From Anastrepha obliqua (Eukaryota; Arthropoda; Insecta; Diptera; Tephritidae), in NCBI RefSeq assembly GCF_027943255.1, contig NC_072896.1, positions 63,196,501 to 63,260,500 on the forward strand: a stretch of DNA of 64,000 nucleotides, read 5' to 3'. Every line of letters begins with the position of its first letter. Position 1 is the stretch's first letter. The notes below the pieces were generated by a model. That model saw nothing but the letters and a program-made list of their open reading frames with translations. It did not search any database and was not told the DNA's origin. Of the stretch, positions 21,826 to 32,790 are shown one piece after another. The position numbers and the translations under genes were made by a program.

Positions 21826-23178
21826 TGCCTTGGGTATAAAGACAACCTTCACGACCCTCCATGATCTCGATATGTAGCCCTTGGCTACGCAGCTTGCATA
21901 GATAGGCCTCAACCAACGGCATGATATATCCACAAATTTCTGCAGTTGGGCAGGAATGATCCCGTCAGGACCAGGCGACTTTAAGGCCCTAAAGGAGTCA
22001 ATGGCCCAAGCCAGGCGATGCTTATCCAGCAACCAGCCCTGGTCCGGAATGCAAGTTCAAATGCTTTCCAGGCCGGTGCTGCTATGTGCTGGACTCGTCG
22101 GAAAATGGGCGTCGAGAAGTAACTTCAGTGACTCTTCGCCGCTCATCGCTTAACGTCCCAATTCGTCTCTTAAGTACCCCAAGAGAGTGAAATTCTTCGT
22201 GAGTACTCGTCTAAACATGGAGGACTCATGGCAGTCTTCTACGCTCTCGCAGAAGCTTCTCCAAGAGTCCTTCTTAGCCTTCCTAATTCGGACTTATATA
22301 TTCCTAGCCCTGCTTTACACAGATCCCATCCCGAGGGAGACCTAATTCTTTTAGCCCTGTTAAAAAGGTGTCTGCATGAGGCCCTAAGCTCAGATAGCTC
22401 CGTTGTCCACCAAGGCGGTTTTTCCTTCCTGGAAAAAGCTTTTATTGAACAAGACGTTTCCAAGGCATTTTTGCCAGTTCGTCGATCGCTTCTTCCGATA
22501 GATCTAGATCTTCTCCCGGTGCTTTGGGGAGTAGGTTCAGCAGATTTATGTAATATGCATCCCAGTCCGTCCTCCTCAGGTTCCTATAGGGGGATCTTAT
22601 TGGACGAGTTTTAGTGAGAGAGAACTGAATATACCTATGGTCCGAGAAGGAGTGAGTGTTTAGCACCCTCCAATCGGAGATTCGGTTTATCAGTGAAGAA
22701 GAAGCCAGAGTGTCCTCGTTTAAAATATAATCAAAAAGTGACTCACCTCGTGCGTTGAAGTCCGATCTTCGCCAGCAGGTGTGATGGGAGTTTGCGTCAG
22801 TGCCTATAATAACGCCGATTTTCCTGCGTTTTCCTTCAGCCAGGGTTTCCCTTAGCAGCGTCGTCATGTGCCATATAGAGGGACATCAGCCATAGCTTTC
22901 CAGCAGGGACCTCCAGGCTCACCGTCACAATGTCTTCATTGCTGGAATCAGGCAAAATAAATGCATTAAGTTCCTTCCTGATGAGTATACAGGATCTTGG
23001 TTTACCTGTCCTGCTATACGCCACTAGTTTGTAGCTATCGTCCTGATTCAGAAATGCCGTTGCTGCTCAGCCACGGCTCCTGGATCAGGACTATATCAGC
23101 TCCATCTTGCTCAAGGGGGATAAGTAGGTTGGCGGACACCGCCTCAGAGTTCTGAAGATTTATCTGAAGAATATTCAT
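21813..23178 (-). pseudogene. LOA/R1-type LINE ORF2, upstream half (endonuclease to start of RT)
   Basis: ORF2 starts at ATG 23178 and overlaps the end of ORF1 by 35 bp in another frame, as in R1-like LINEs. The endonuclease reads NILQINLQNSEAVSANLL, ADIVLIQEPWL, then a TAG, then SRTGKPRSCILI, GTDANSHHTCW and FSDHRYIQF. The linker has KEKPPWWTTELSELR. The RT entry has SPGPDGIIPAQLQ and VVFIPKAGKSS, where the RTE insertion cuts it at 21813. Stops and frameshifts divide it into at least four pieces. The remainder lies at 17821-18537. Confidence 0.85.
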
Positions 23179-23557
23179 CCTCCAAGATCCTCTCCATCGC
23201 CCCAAGGACGGCGTCCTCGCTCTCCGAGGCCAGAAGCCTCTCCTCCTCCGCCCTATCGAAAAACGACCCGATGCTTATGGCGGACCCCTGTAAAGAGCGG
23301 ACGTCATCGGCACTGTCACCCTCCGACGTGACGGATTTCACTTCCATGTCCACAGGAGCTTCCTCTACTGTGGGCCTTACTCCTCCCAGCGCTTCCGGAT
23401 ATGCAGGGGCATCTCCTCTGGCATCGGTTTGGTAGACCTTAAGAACTACCTTCTCTAAGCCATAGTTGATGACCCCCTTTGCTTCAGCGAGAGTACTGAG
23501 AGACTCAGCATTCAGCAGAATCAGCGCTTGCCGATAGGGTCCCTCAGTCTTCTCCAC
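23144..23557 (-). pseudogene. LOA/R1-type LINE ORF1 (gag-like) C-terminal part
   Basis: 137 codons, open to a TGA that lies inside the start of ORF2. It contains KTEGPYRQALILLNAESL and INYGLEKVVLKVY, which look like the end of the conserved gag-like domain. An acidic tail follows (SEDAVLGAMERILEDEYSS). The zinc-knuckle region and N-terminus are not present; homology stops near 23560, just before a SINE. Likely a truncated RNA-binding protein of the element. Confidence 0.65.
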
Positions 23558-23615
23558 CTAAACCACCCTCCAGTTGTGAACAAAAACAAAATTATGAGAA
23601 AATTTAAAAAAGAAT

Positions 23616-23907
23616 GGTGGCCGCCGTAGCCGAATGGATTGGTGGATGACTACCATTCGAGAGTGCGTAGGTTCGAGTCTCTGTGCATGAAAGAGCAAAC
23701 AGAAAAAAGTTTTTTTTAATATAGGTTGCCCCGCGGCAGGCAATGGCAAACCTCGGAGTGTATTTCTGCCATGAAAAAGCTCCTCATAAAAACCATTTGC
23801 CGGGACTTCAGGCCCCTCCATTCGTGGAATAACAGCAAGATACACACCACAAATAGGACGAGTAGCTCGAGCAAATATCTAACAGAAGTATACGCGCCAA
23901 TTATATA
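23616..23907 (+). mobile_element. tRNA-derived SINE, copy e, full length
   Basis: About 292 bp from GGTGGCCGCCGTAGCCG to GCGCCAATTATATA. The body is intact apart from small deletions. Its AT tail served as the TA target of the next element (23908). Confidence 0.9.
23627..23681 (+). promoter_or_regulatory. Internal RNA polymerase III promoter of SINE copy e (A and B boxes)
   Basis: A-box-like TAGCCGAATGGATTGG (23627-23642) and B-box-like GGTTCGAGTCTC (23670-23681) are at tRNA-like spacing. The B box fits the GGTTCGANTCC consensus except near its end. This is the best evidence that the family is tRNA-derived. Confidence 0.7.
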
Positions 23908-24332
23908 CAGGTAACCCTCCTATAACGCGGTAGACCGTATTGTATGAGACCCAGAGCCAGTACAAAAAAGAGCTTATATTCCGAAAACTTATTAAAAACA
24001 AAACATTTTTTATTCTACATAAGTCACTTAATTTTTATTAAAAATATAAATATAGGTTGAACCCAAAAAAAAAAACATTTATTTTAATTTAACACAATTC
24101 CAATTCAATAAATTTTTTCGTTGTTACCGGCCAGTATAGTCAACCAAGAATGCTATTTCGGTGGAATGATATCGCCTTCACTTTCACAAATTTTTCTGCA
24201 TTTAAAGCCCTTGCATCTCCATTCTCTCTTTAAAAAATCTGTAATTGTACTTTGATAGCTGCTTCCTACCAGGTAATTGTAAATTTTCTCGAAACCGTGT
24301 TATAAGATGCCGTGTTGAAGAAGGGCTACCTG
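23908..24332. mobile_element. Small TA-flanked inverted-repeat element (MITE), Tc1/mariner or pogo type
   Basis: CAGGTAACCCTCCTATAACG at 23908 matches, imperfectly, the complement of the right end (CGTGTTGAAGAAGGGCTACCTG, ending 24332). TA lies outside both ends (23906-23907, 24333-24334). Internally, the minus strand reads RCKGFKCRKICESEGD before a stop, possibly the C-terminus of a transposase. The length is 425 bp, with no full transposase. Confidence 0.55.
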
Positions 24333-24334
24333 TA

Positions 24335-27070
24335 TTTATTTTTATATACGGCTCAAGCCGTCAAAATTTCAGAGTTCTTGCGACAAATGCTCTAATCCTA
24401 TACAAATCGATGTTTTTACATACTCGCTTACTCAGCTGTCTCACTAATCATAAAATCAACTATACAAAAATTTGTCTAAATCAATTTAGCGCAGCAGATC
24501 ATTAACTCCTTGACGAATTTGGTAGTACTCCAACATTTTTGCAGTCTTCGGTTTTTGTTTTTTTTTTTCATTTGGCGACAGCAGTCGTAGCCTTCAGACT
24601 TCGGCGGCAGCTATGGGCATCATTTAAAATTATCGGTCGGCAAAAATCAATCAAACTCATACAACACTCGCATACCCACTACAATAGCCATACAGGAAAA
24701 GAAAATAACATTAATAATTATGTGCGAGCGATTGAGTATTTTCAAGAAGTAAGCAACCGTAACGGCGGCGCGCACCCATACCAGCGAACCTCATTAACCT
24801 ATGTGTGTAGTGTTTGCTTTGCTTTGCTTTGATTTGGTTTCTGGCGTAATCGAAGTGATATCTACAAACTGCGCTTAACATGTGCATATATATGTATATG
24901 TGTGTCTGAGCATGTACCAACAGTCATAATACCCTTATATTAAAAGGGAAACTGAAAGTGTAATGATTGATGATATTGCTGACGAGTCAACTTGTTTTGA
25001 ATAAAAGACTTTTGCTGCGAACCCGCGCTTTGACGTACCACTTGCACGTATTTACATATATCTAGCATATATCCCTTTAGCAATTTTCTTTTTTTCTATT
25101 GGCAATCAAATACATTAAAATGAGTTTAAGGAAATCTAGTCATACGGCATCTTATTTTAGTCGTCTGAAAGCAATACTTGCTTAATAAATTCTTTATGAA
25201 AATTTTTAATTTTTTTAATTTTCTTTACCATCAGCCATTAAAATTTTTAATCATTTGCATACTAAAACTCATTTAATCTTCACTCTCCAAACTTGGCATG
25301 AGTTCTTAGTGAAAAAATATTTATTGTTTGGCTGGTGACCGTACTGACCATTTGTTTTATTGATCAAAGTTATAAAAAAATGCACAAACAAAGTCCACAG
25401 CAAAGTCGAAACGTTTTAAGAATTTCCGTTGAAAAACGTGCAACTCTAAAATGAACCTCTCTCTCCAAATATTTGCTACAGCCACACAAAATACCGTAGA
25501 GCAAAATCTGCTGGCCTGCAAAATCAACATCAAGCAATGGACAACATGTGGGTTACGGGGGCGTATGCAACATATATATATGCTATAAAAACTGGAAGCC
25601 AAAAAGGACACACTTTTGAAATAAAAACAAAAAAGCAAGACACAATTGAGGAAACAATAAAAATAGTCGCTGCCACTAGTATTGCCAAATGCTCAGAATG
25701 CAAAAGCTGATCTTTGCTTATGTGAATGTTAGTATGTTTATATACTGAATGCACCGAATTCACTGTATTCAGTGACCAAGCATTCAAACTGCGGCTGAGC
25801 TAGAAGTGGCGGCTATTGCTAAGACTGCCTGAAACTGAGGTTGTTTCTGCCACTAGTCATATGCACAAGATTGCGACGATATGGACGAACAAGCGGTTCG
25901 CCATTTCTCAGGTTCGGCATACCAGTTTTAGAAATCGTATTAGTATAAGTGCATACTTACGACGTTCCCGTGACTTTAAGTTAGATAATTGAATGCAGAT
26001 GTCATAAAATTTATTTAGCTGTGGTGATTACGAAAGTCGCATATAAATTGTAAAGCAAAATCAGTTCCAATATTATTACTAATGTTTAATTATATGATTA
26101 TGTTTTGAAAACTGCTACAATTCTTGCACTATTTAAAACAAATTTTCAATATTTCGGTGGCGTAGTTTTCAGCTGCACTGTTGGTGTATAATTTTACTCC
26201 GTTTTGCGCTGTTACCTTTAATTGTGAAAGGGCTGCCCTAGTTTGGTTAATAGGCAACCAAAAAAATTAAGAAAAATATGTAAATAAAATAAAAATATAT
26301 TGGTTATACCAAAAAAAAGGAAGTCAAACTTTTATATATACTTGGAACACAATAATCCACTAATTTTCTTAATGTAATTCAATCTTGTGCAGACAGTGAC
26401 AAGGGACACAGTGAACTATAGAGAGTCAATGGTATTTTATAAAACGTATCTTAAATTTTAATAATATATATAAAAACACAGCGCAAACTTATGTGGCAAT
26501 AATATTATTTTTAGGATTTTTTTTATAATGGATTGAAATTAAACCTTTTGTTTACATTTTTATTATTATCCGGCCAATCCATAATAAATGTAAAAAAAGT
26601 GGTGATTTCGCTCACATTTTGCATTTTTACTGCGTCTTTTCCAAAAAAGTGTTTGAAAATAACGGAGCTCATTTTGTTCTATGGTAATTTATTGGTTCAG
26701 ATTTTATAATTCGGATATTACTTTTACTTGCTTGGTAATTTAAAGGCGTATTTTTTATTTTTATTTTATTGAGTCAGTTTTCAGTTTAGTTGGAAAAGTC
26801 ATGTGAATACGGTACGAAATTTTGAAAATTAAAAAATGTATGCTTTTAAGAAAATATTTTGTGAAAAGAATTATAAAGATCATCAAAGTGAGCAACTATC
26901 TGACTTATAACCATTCCAACAAAATCGAATTTATGCAAATTTTGACTTTGTCGCAAAATAATTATCTAATTTTGTTTTTGTATAGCCCTTTAATAAATAA
27001 AAAGAAAAATGATTTTGAGTATTGGAAATCGTTAATTTGTACTTTTCACACTCCATTGCTTGTTTGACTG
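24335..27070. other. Transposon-poor non-coding DNA
   Basis: 2.7 kb, AT-rich. It has GCTTT repeats near 24815-24830 and ATAT runs near 25575 and 26290. No reading frame with a recognisable domain and no splice-like GC island. Confidence 0.4.
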
Positions 27071-28239
27071 TGGGCAAAAAGTAAGGTGAATTTGGTTGTA
27101 AAATGAAAAATCTTTATTTACTCTTGTAAATCAATTTCATCCCCTTCAAAATAATTCCTTCTCGCGTTCCCCGGAGTGGTCTCTTGAGTTTTGGGAATAG
27201 CCAGAAGTCGCACGGAGCCACATCAGGCGAATACGATGGTTGTGGAACGATATGCGTGGAATTTTTGGCGAAATGGTCACGAAGAACGAGTGCAGTGTGA
27301 GACGGTGCATTATCGTGATGCAAAAACCAAGAGTTGTTGGCCCATAATTCTGGTCTTTTTAGACGAATTGCTTCACGTAAACGACCCATAACGCTCAAAT
27401 AATATTCCTTATTAACAGTTTGGCCAGGTGGAAGGAATTCATAGTGCACCACACCACGAAAATCGAAAGAAACTGTCATCATGACCTTTATTTTTGAACG
27501 ACTTTGACGTGCTCTTTTCGGTCTGGCCTCGCCTTTAGCACGATATTTGCTTGATTGGTCGGTTGTTTCAGGGTCGTAAGCATAAATCCAAGTCTCATCT
27601 CCCGTAATGATGCATTTGAGATTGTCCTGATAATCTGAAAGCATTGTTTCACACACATCAACGCGACGACTTTTTTTCCAAGAAATTGAGAGTTTTCGGT
27701 ACCAAACGAGATTTGACTTTTCGTAGGCCCAAATGGTCTTTCAAAATGGTTTTCACAGATCCTTCTGATATTCCGATCATATCAGTAAGGTCTTTAACAG
27801 TCAACCGACGATTTTTGAGCACTAACTCCTTCACTTTATTGACGTGTTGGTCATCTGTTGACGTCGATGGTCGTCCGGAGCGCTCCAAGTCATCAACACG
27901 TTCTCGACCCTCTTTGAAGTCTTTGTACCACTTATAAACATGGTCGAATCACCAAATGCCTTCTGCAACATACTAAACGTTTCCGCAGCCGAAATTTCAT
28001 TCCGCAAACAAAATTTGATGGCACTTCTCTGCTCAATCAAAGACATTGAAAAAATCGAAAAATGCACTCTTGGTCGTTTGGTAAACACAAGCGTAAATAA
28101 TATATATTACTGATAATGACATTTACATGAAAGTTGGCCCAGATATTATTAACAGTGCTGCCAACACATGAATAAATAACTAGAGCGAAATTTTAATCCC
28201 GCGAAGTTTGACAAATAAATTCACCTTACTTTTTGCCCA
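27071..28239 (-). mobile_element. Mariner-type element with 23-bp inverted repeats
   Basis: TGGGCAAAAAGTAAGGTGAA... (27071-27093) is matched exactly by the complement of 28217-28239. The 1169-bp length is a little short for a mariner because of an internal deletion near the transposase C-terminus. The flanking TA dinucleotides are not preserved. Confidence 0.85.
27114..28046 (-). pseudogene. Mariner transposase pseudogene (DD34D)
   Basis: It starts MSLIEQRSAIKFCLRN at 28046 with the first helix-turn-helix. A frameshift near 27940 follows the FGDSTM segment. The second helix-turn-helix is NRRLTVKDLTDMIGISEGSV. A second frameshift lies near 27657. The catalytic domain then runs openly: IITGDETW (first Asp), PPGQTVN, HHDNAPSHTAL (second Asp) and SPDVAPCDFWLF (third Asp, 34 residues later). 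After PLRGTR the frame jumps to the terminal residues with loss of roughly 50 residues; NYFEGDEIDLQE is readable in another frame. All three catalytic Asp codons remain, but the gene is broken in three places. Confidence 0.88.
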
Positions 28240-29032
28240 TGATTGGCGTACGATGCCATTTGCAAAAAACATAAATCTTCCGATAGATTGATTCATTTTA
28301 CGCCATATTTTATAAGGTCTTAAAACCTCTTGTCAGAGACTTTTCTAATATTTGCCACTTGCATCTGCGAAAAAAATTTCAAAATTTGTTTAAGTCTATT
28401 TCCATCGATTTGAGCATGAATTTTGCTATGTGCAATATTTCACCGAAATCCAAGTAATGAGCCGAAAGCTTGTTGCATATAAATTAGAATGTCTGCATAT
28501 GTAAAGCTTATTTCATTTGTTTCTTTTAATAACAAATGCTCACAACTTTATATGAAAAGGTAGCCATAACACCGAAAGCCGTGGAAATTGTTATTATTCA
28601 ACTTAAAAATGAAAAAGAGGAAGATTAATTCGTGCTCCACTGCTAAACATTTCCTTGTTGATTCGAATGTTGCTGAAATTTAATCAGGAGTGAACTTTAC
28701 AATCGGATTCTGAAAAACTTCAATCAGATTTTAAATTTTTTACTGCATAGTAATTCTGCCGGAATTCGTAATAGAATTTATTTTGTTGCAAAAAATATTT
28801 TTTTGACTCCTTGTAAATAAAAAATATAAATAAGCGATACTTCATTGCTTTTAATGAAATGCTTAAATTCATTGTATTACATTTTTTCACTTCCTCTTGA
28901 ATCTCATAAACGAGAACACTTCAAATGAATACTTTACGCTTTACTCCATATTTTGAACACTTCATTGAAATTAAGATTTATATTTTCTATTAAAATTAAC
29001 AACATAGTAATTTTTTTACTCTTTGTTGAACA
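28240..29032. other. Non-coding DNA
   Basis: AT-rich, with no recognisable element or gene. Confidence 0.4.
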
Positions 29033-29118
29033 AGATCAGGACGCACACTAGAAATGGGAGGAGGTGCTCGGCGAAACGCCGAATAAAGGTTGTAAGCGCC
29101 AATATACTATATATTAAT
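29033..29118 (+). mobile_element. tRNA-derived SINE, copy f, 3' end only
   Basis: Only the last 85 bp are present: CAGGACGCACACTAG, GGGAGGAGGTGCTCGGC and GTAAGCGCCAATATA. A 5'-truncated copy, consistent with reverse transcription from the 3' end. Confidence 0.75.
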
Positions 29119-29260
29119 TTGGGGAAAAAGAGATTCATTATTTTCTCGGTATATGGCAGTAGGGATCGATATCACGTAAAGTATCTATCAAACAAATAAA
29201 AATGTATCCTCTTTATCAAGGTAACATTTCGCACTAAAAAGATCATTTGCTGCTTTTTGT

Positions 29261-29600
29261 TTGTTCCATTCAGCTGTGAAGTATAGGATGTTACCAAGGA
29301 AAGTCAATAAAGAGAAAATTAAAGTAATTTTACAGTTTTTCTTTGATAAAGGTAAAAATGCAAGGCAGGCCCCGGAAATTGTGAATGGTGTTTATGTTGG
29401 CGGTACTGTAACAGCTTATTACGTGCAATTTTGGTTTCGGCGATTCCGTTAGGGAATTTTTGATGTTATAGGAAATGTTGATAATGTGGATAAAATCACA
29501 AAAATTACCTCAACGTCGAGATGTTAGAAATCGTAGCGTTGCCCAGAATCTAAAGATCGACCATGAAACAGCCAATTGCGCAAACATTTTACGGTTAATG
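29261..29600 (+). pseudogene. Mariner transposase N-terminal fragment
   Basis: The + strand reads KIKVILQFFFDKGKNARQA, then YYVQFWFRRFR, then, past a stop, GIFDV and RRDVRNRSVAQNLKIDHETA. This is the order of the mariner helix-turn-helix region (FFDKGKNA..QA, W-F-x-R-F-R-x-G). It is cut off where the Jockey-type LINE tail begins (about 29628). Confidence 0.65.
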
Positions 29601-29823
29601 GATTTCTTTTTCACCATACTATAAGTTTTTTTTGTTTTTATATTTAACCCTTTATTATTGTTTCTATTTCAACTTAAAATATTTACAGTTTTTCTTTCTT
29701 TTTGGGTTTCAACAGTATTTAGAATCCAATACCACTATATACATTTATTAAAAAAAATTAACTCGTTATTTTATTAATTTAATTATTTAATGAATAAATA
29801 TTTTCATAAAATTGTGACTCCAT

Positions 29824-31652
29824 TTACAACTGCAGGTCAGTTGGTCGTTTGCGCTTAAGCCTCCTCGTCTCGGTTTCCTCTTTTAATGGAAGTTGTCGAA
29901 TTTCCCTGTTAGAATGTTCTAATAGTCGGTTTGTGTGTCTTAAGCTGTTGTTGCGTATTTCTTCATGGGCGGTTTTTACTTTAAGTTCTCGATGGATATT
30001 ATCATTTAGTATATACCACTCTGCTTTTGATATTATACGGAGTATCTAATTTTGCGTTTGTTGTATAATTTTTATATTTGTACTGCTCGCAGTTCCCCAA
30101 AGCTCTGAGCCATATTTCCATATTGGTGTTATAATTACTTTGTACAATATATTAATATCTTATTTTCTAGTGATGGCGTTGAATTTTTTCCCAAAAGCCA
30201 ATGAAGTTGTTTAAACCTAGTCTTGATTTCGCGTCGTTTTTGTCCAATGTGCTACTTCCAGTTAAGTTTATTGTCTATAATCATACCCAAGTATTTTGCC
30301 CTTGTGTCGTAGTGGATTTGTTTATTCTTTATGAATATTGGATTGTATTGTTTTTTTCTCTCGTTAGTGTATGTGACGTGGGCGGTTTTATCTTCGTTTA
30401 TTTTGATTCCCCATTTCTCGAACCATTGAGTGGTGTTGTCAAGTAATTCCTGAAGTTTATAAGCAGCCATTCTTGGATCTTTGTCTGATGCTAGCAAGAC
30501 AGTGTCGTCTGCAAATGTTGCTATTAGAGAATTCTTAGTTGCCGGTGTAGGGATATGAGCTGTGTAAAGAAGGTAAAGAAGCGGCCCAAGGACATTACCT
30601 TGCGGTACACCTGCTTCCATTGTTAGTATATCAGTATACTTATCTTCGAATTTTACATAAAATTGTCTTCCAGTTATATAACTTTTCATTAATTCGTAGT
30701 AGTCTGTTGGTAAATAAGTCAAGAGTTTTTGTAGAAGTCCTGCATGCCATACTGTGTCAAAAGCTTTGGCTACGTCGAGATATACTGCTTCACACGTTCG
30801 TTTTTTATCGATGTCTTCAAAAATTTTGTTTGAAACTCTGTGAACTTGTTGGATGGCGGAATGTTTTTGCCTGAATTCGAATTGGTGGCAAGGTATTATT
30901 TTGTCTTTTGTATAATGGGATCGATTCTGTCAAAAAGTAGCTTTTCAAAAATTTTTGATAATACTGGTAGTAGACTTATAGGTCTGTACGAAGTTACTTG
31001 CGTAGGATCTTTGCATGGTTTTGGTATTGCGATAATTTGAGCAATTCTCCATACTTTTGGGAAATATTTCAAGTTCAAGATTTGATTGAACAAGTTCCTT
31101 ATATAGATAAGCCCCTTCTCTGGGAGTTCTCTTAAAATTTTTCCAGTTATTAGGTCGTATCCTGGCGACTTCTTAGGATCAGTTCTCTTACATATGCATT
31201 GTTTTATTTCTTCTAATGTAACATTTTTTGGTTTGCATGCATCTTTTTTTGCGTGGGTCGGGAAAAGGTTTACATTAGGCGTATTGTTCGTAAAAGTACT
31301 TTTCAAGTGTTTTGCGAGAACTTCAGCCTTGTCAAGATTTGTTCTAGTCCAACTGCCATCAAATTTTCTGATAGGTGGTTTGTATATAATAAAATTTTAT
31401 TTTCGATTTTATTTGTAGCTTTCCATAGTGAATAGTTCGTCGTTATAGTTTCATATTTTTATGGTCGAATAGCATTTGCTTGATTTCCTTTGTAGCTGCG
31501 TTTAGCTTGCTTTTGTCAAGTGGCAGCCTTGTTATTTGCCAACGTTTACGTAAGCGGTTTTTGATTTTGATTTTTTCTTGGATGTGTGCAGGTATATTGT
31601 AGCTCGAGAAACAGATAGTTTCTTGTGAAGTTGATTTTATAGTGGCGTTCAT
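29824..31652 (-). pseudogene. Jockey-type LINE reverse transcriptase pseudogene
   Basis: On the minus strand from 31652: linker sequence (KNRLRKRWQITRLPLDKSK), RT entry KKSPGYDLITGKILRELPEKG, AIPKPCKDP and SYRPISLLPVLSKIFEKLL. After a frameshift near 30900 come HQFEFRQKHSAIQQVHR-type sequence and LDVAKAFDTVWH (Asp). Then a second open block has AGVPQGNVLGPLLYLLYTAHIP, ATFADDTVLLA (FADD) and KWGIKINEDKT. The C-terminus ends RRLKRKRPTD at 29824. A 3' UTR of about 200 bp follows, to an A-rich tail near 29628. There is no endonuclease, so it is 5'-truncated. The FADD box and lack of RNase H fit Jockey. Confidence 0.88.
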
Positions 31653-31859
31653 TATTGTGTGATTAAAATATATATATGTATATTGTGTGATTAAAAAATA
31701 AATATAAGTAATATGATTTCTTTACTTAGCCTTTGGTAGATGGCGTTTAGATTGCGCCACATTCATATCGAGAACTTACCTATTATTCCACTTATTTTCC
31801 TTAATAGGATGTCCTGTCAACCTTAAAATTCACTTTACAGTTCGCTCACTTCCTACATA

Positions 31860-32790
31860 GTTTATTTTAAAATACCAAGACTGTATTATTTCATTTCAAC
31901 TCACTCCAATTCTTTTAATTCCATTTCATGTAACTTCATTTTATTTTATTTTTTTTTTCTTTGATTTGTTTTTTCATCTCATTCATCGCTTCATTGAATT
32001 TAATTTAATTTTGTTTCATTTTATTTAATCTTTCTTTGTTTTGTGTTATTTAATTTTTCCTTGTTTTGTTTTATCTAGTTCATTTTTTATTTAATTTATT
32101 TTTCTTTGTTTTATTTTATTATATTTTCTTATTTCACTTCATTTTATTTTACCTTACTTCATTGCATTTCAATTAGTTTCATTTCAGTTAAGTTAATATT
32201 TTTTTTTTATTTTTATTTTTTTATTTTTTTTTCACCTCATTTCATTTCCATATTTTCTCAGTATTTTACATCATTTCATTTTGTTTCATGGCATTTTATT
32301 TCAGTTTAGTTCCTTTTGTAATTTATTTAATATTTTTAATTCATTATATTTTATTCTATTTCTTTTTTCATTTCACGTCATTTTAATTCATTTCATTACG
32401 TTTCCTTCCATTTTGGTTCGTTTCATTTCATTGTATTATATTACATTTTGTAAAATATATTATATTTAATTTCGATTCGTTTCATTTTATTTAATTTCAA
32501 GTTATCTGGTTTTATTTAATTTAATTTAATGTAATTTTCTTCGTATTATTTCATTTTATTTCTTGCCATATTATTACATATCATTTCAAATCGTTCAAAT
32601 TATTTCATTTCACCTCATTTGGTGTCCTTTCTTTTTATGTTATATCATTTCATTTAATTTCATCTTGTTTTGACTTCCTTTATTTTCTATATATTTTTTT
32701 TATATCCTTTCTCTTCACATTCTATTTTTTTTCGTTTTATTTTATTCCATTCCAATTTATTCCGTTTAATTTCATTTCATTACATACATT
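31860..32790. repeat. T-rich degenerate pentamer repeat (ATTTC/ATTTT)
   Basis: About 930 bp of irregular TTTCATTTCATTTTATTTAA-type sequence, nearly free of G on the + strand. The step is 5 bp with many variants. It behaves like a decayed simple satellite; no gene is expected. Confidence 0.7.

Noticed and set aside
32106..32469. Phe/Ser-rich frames (67 and 62 codons)
   Set aside because: They are translations of the TTTCA/TTTTA repeat tract.
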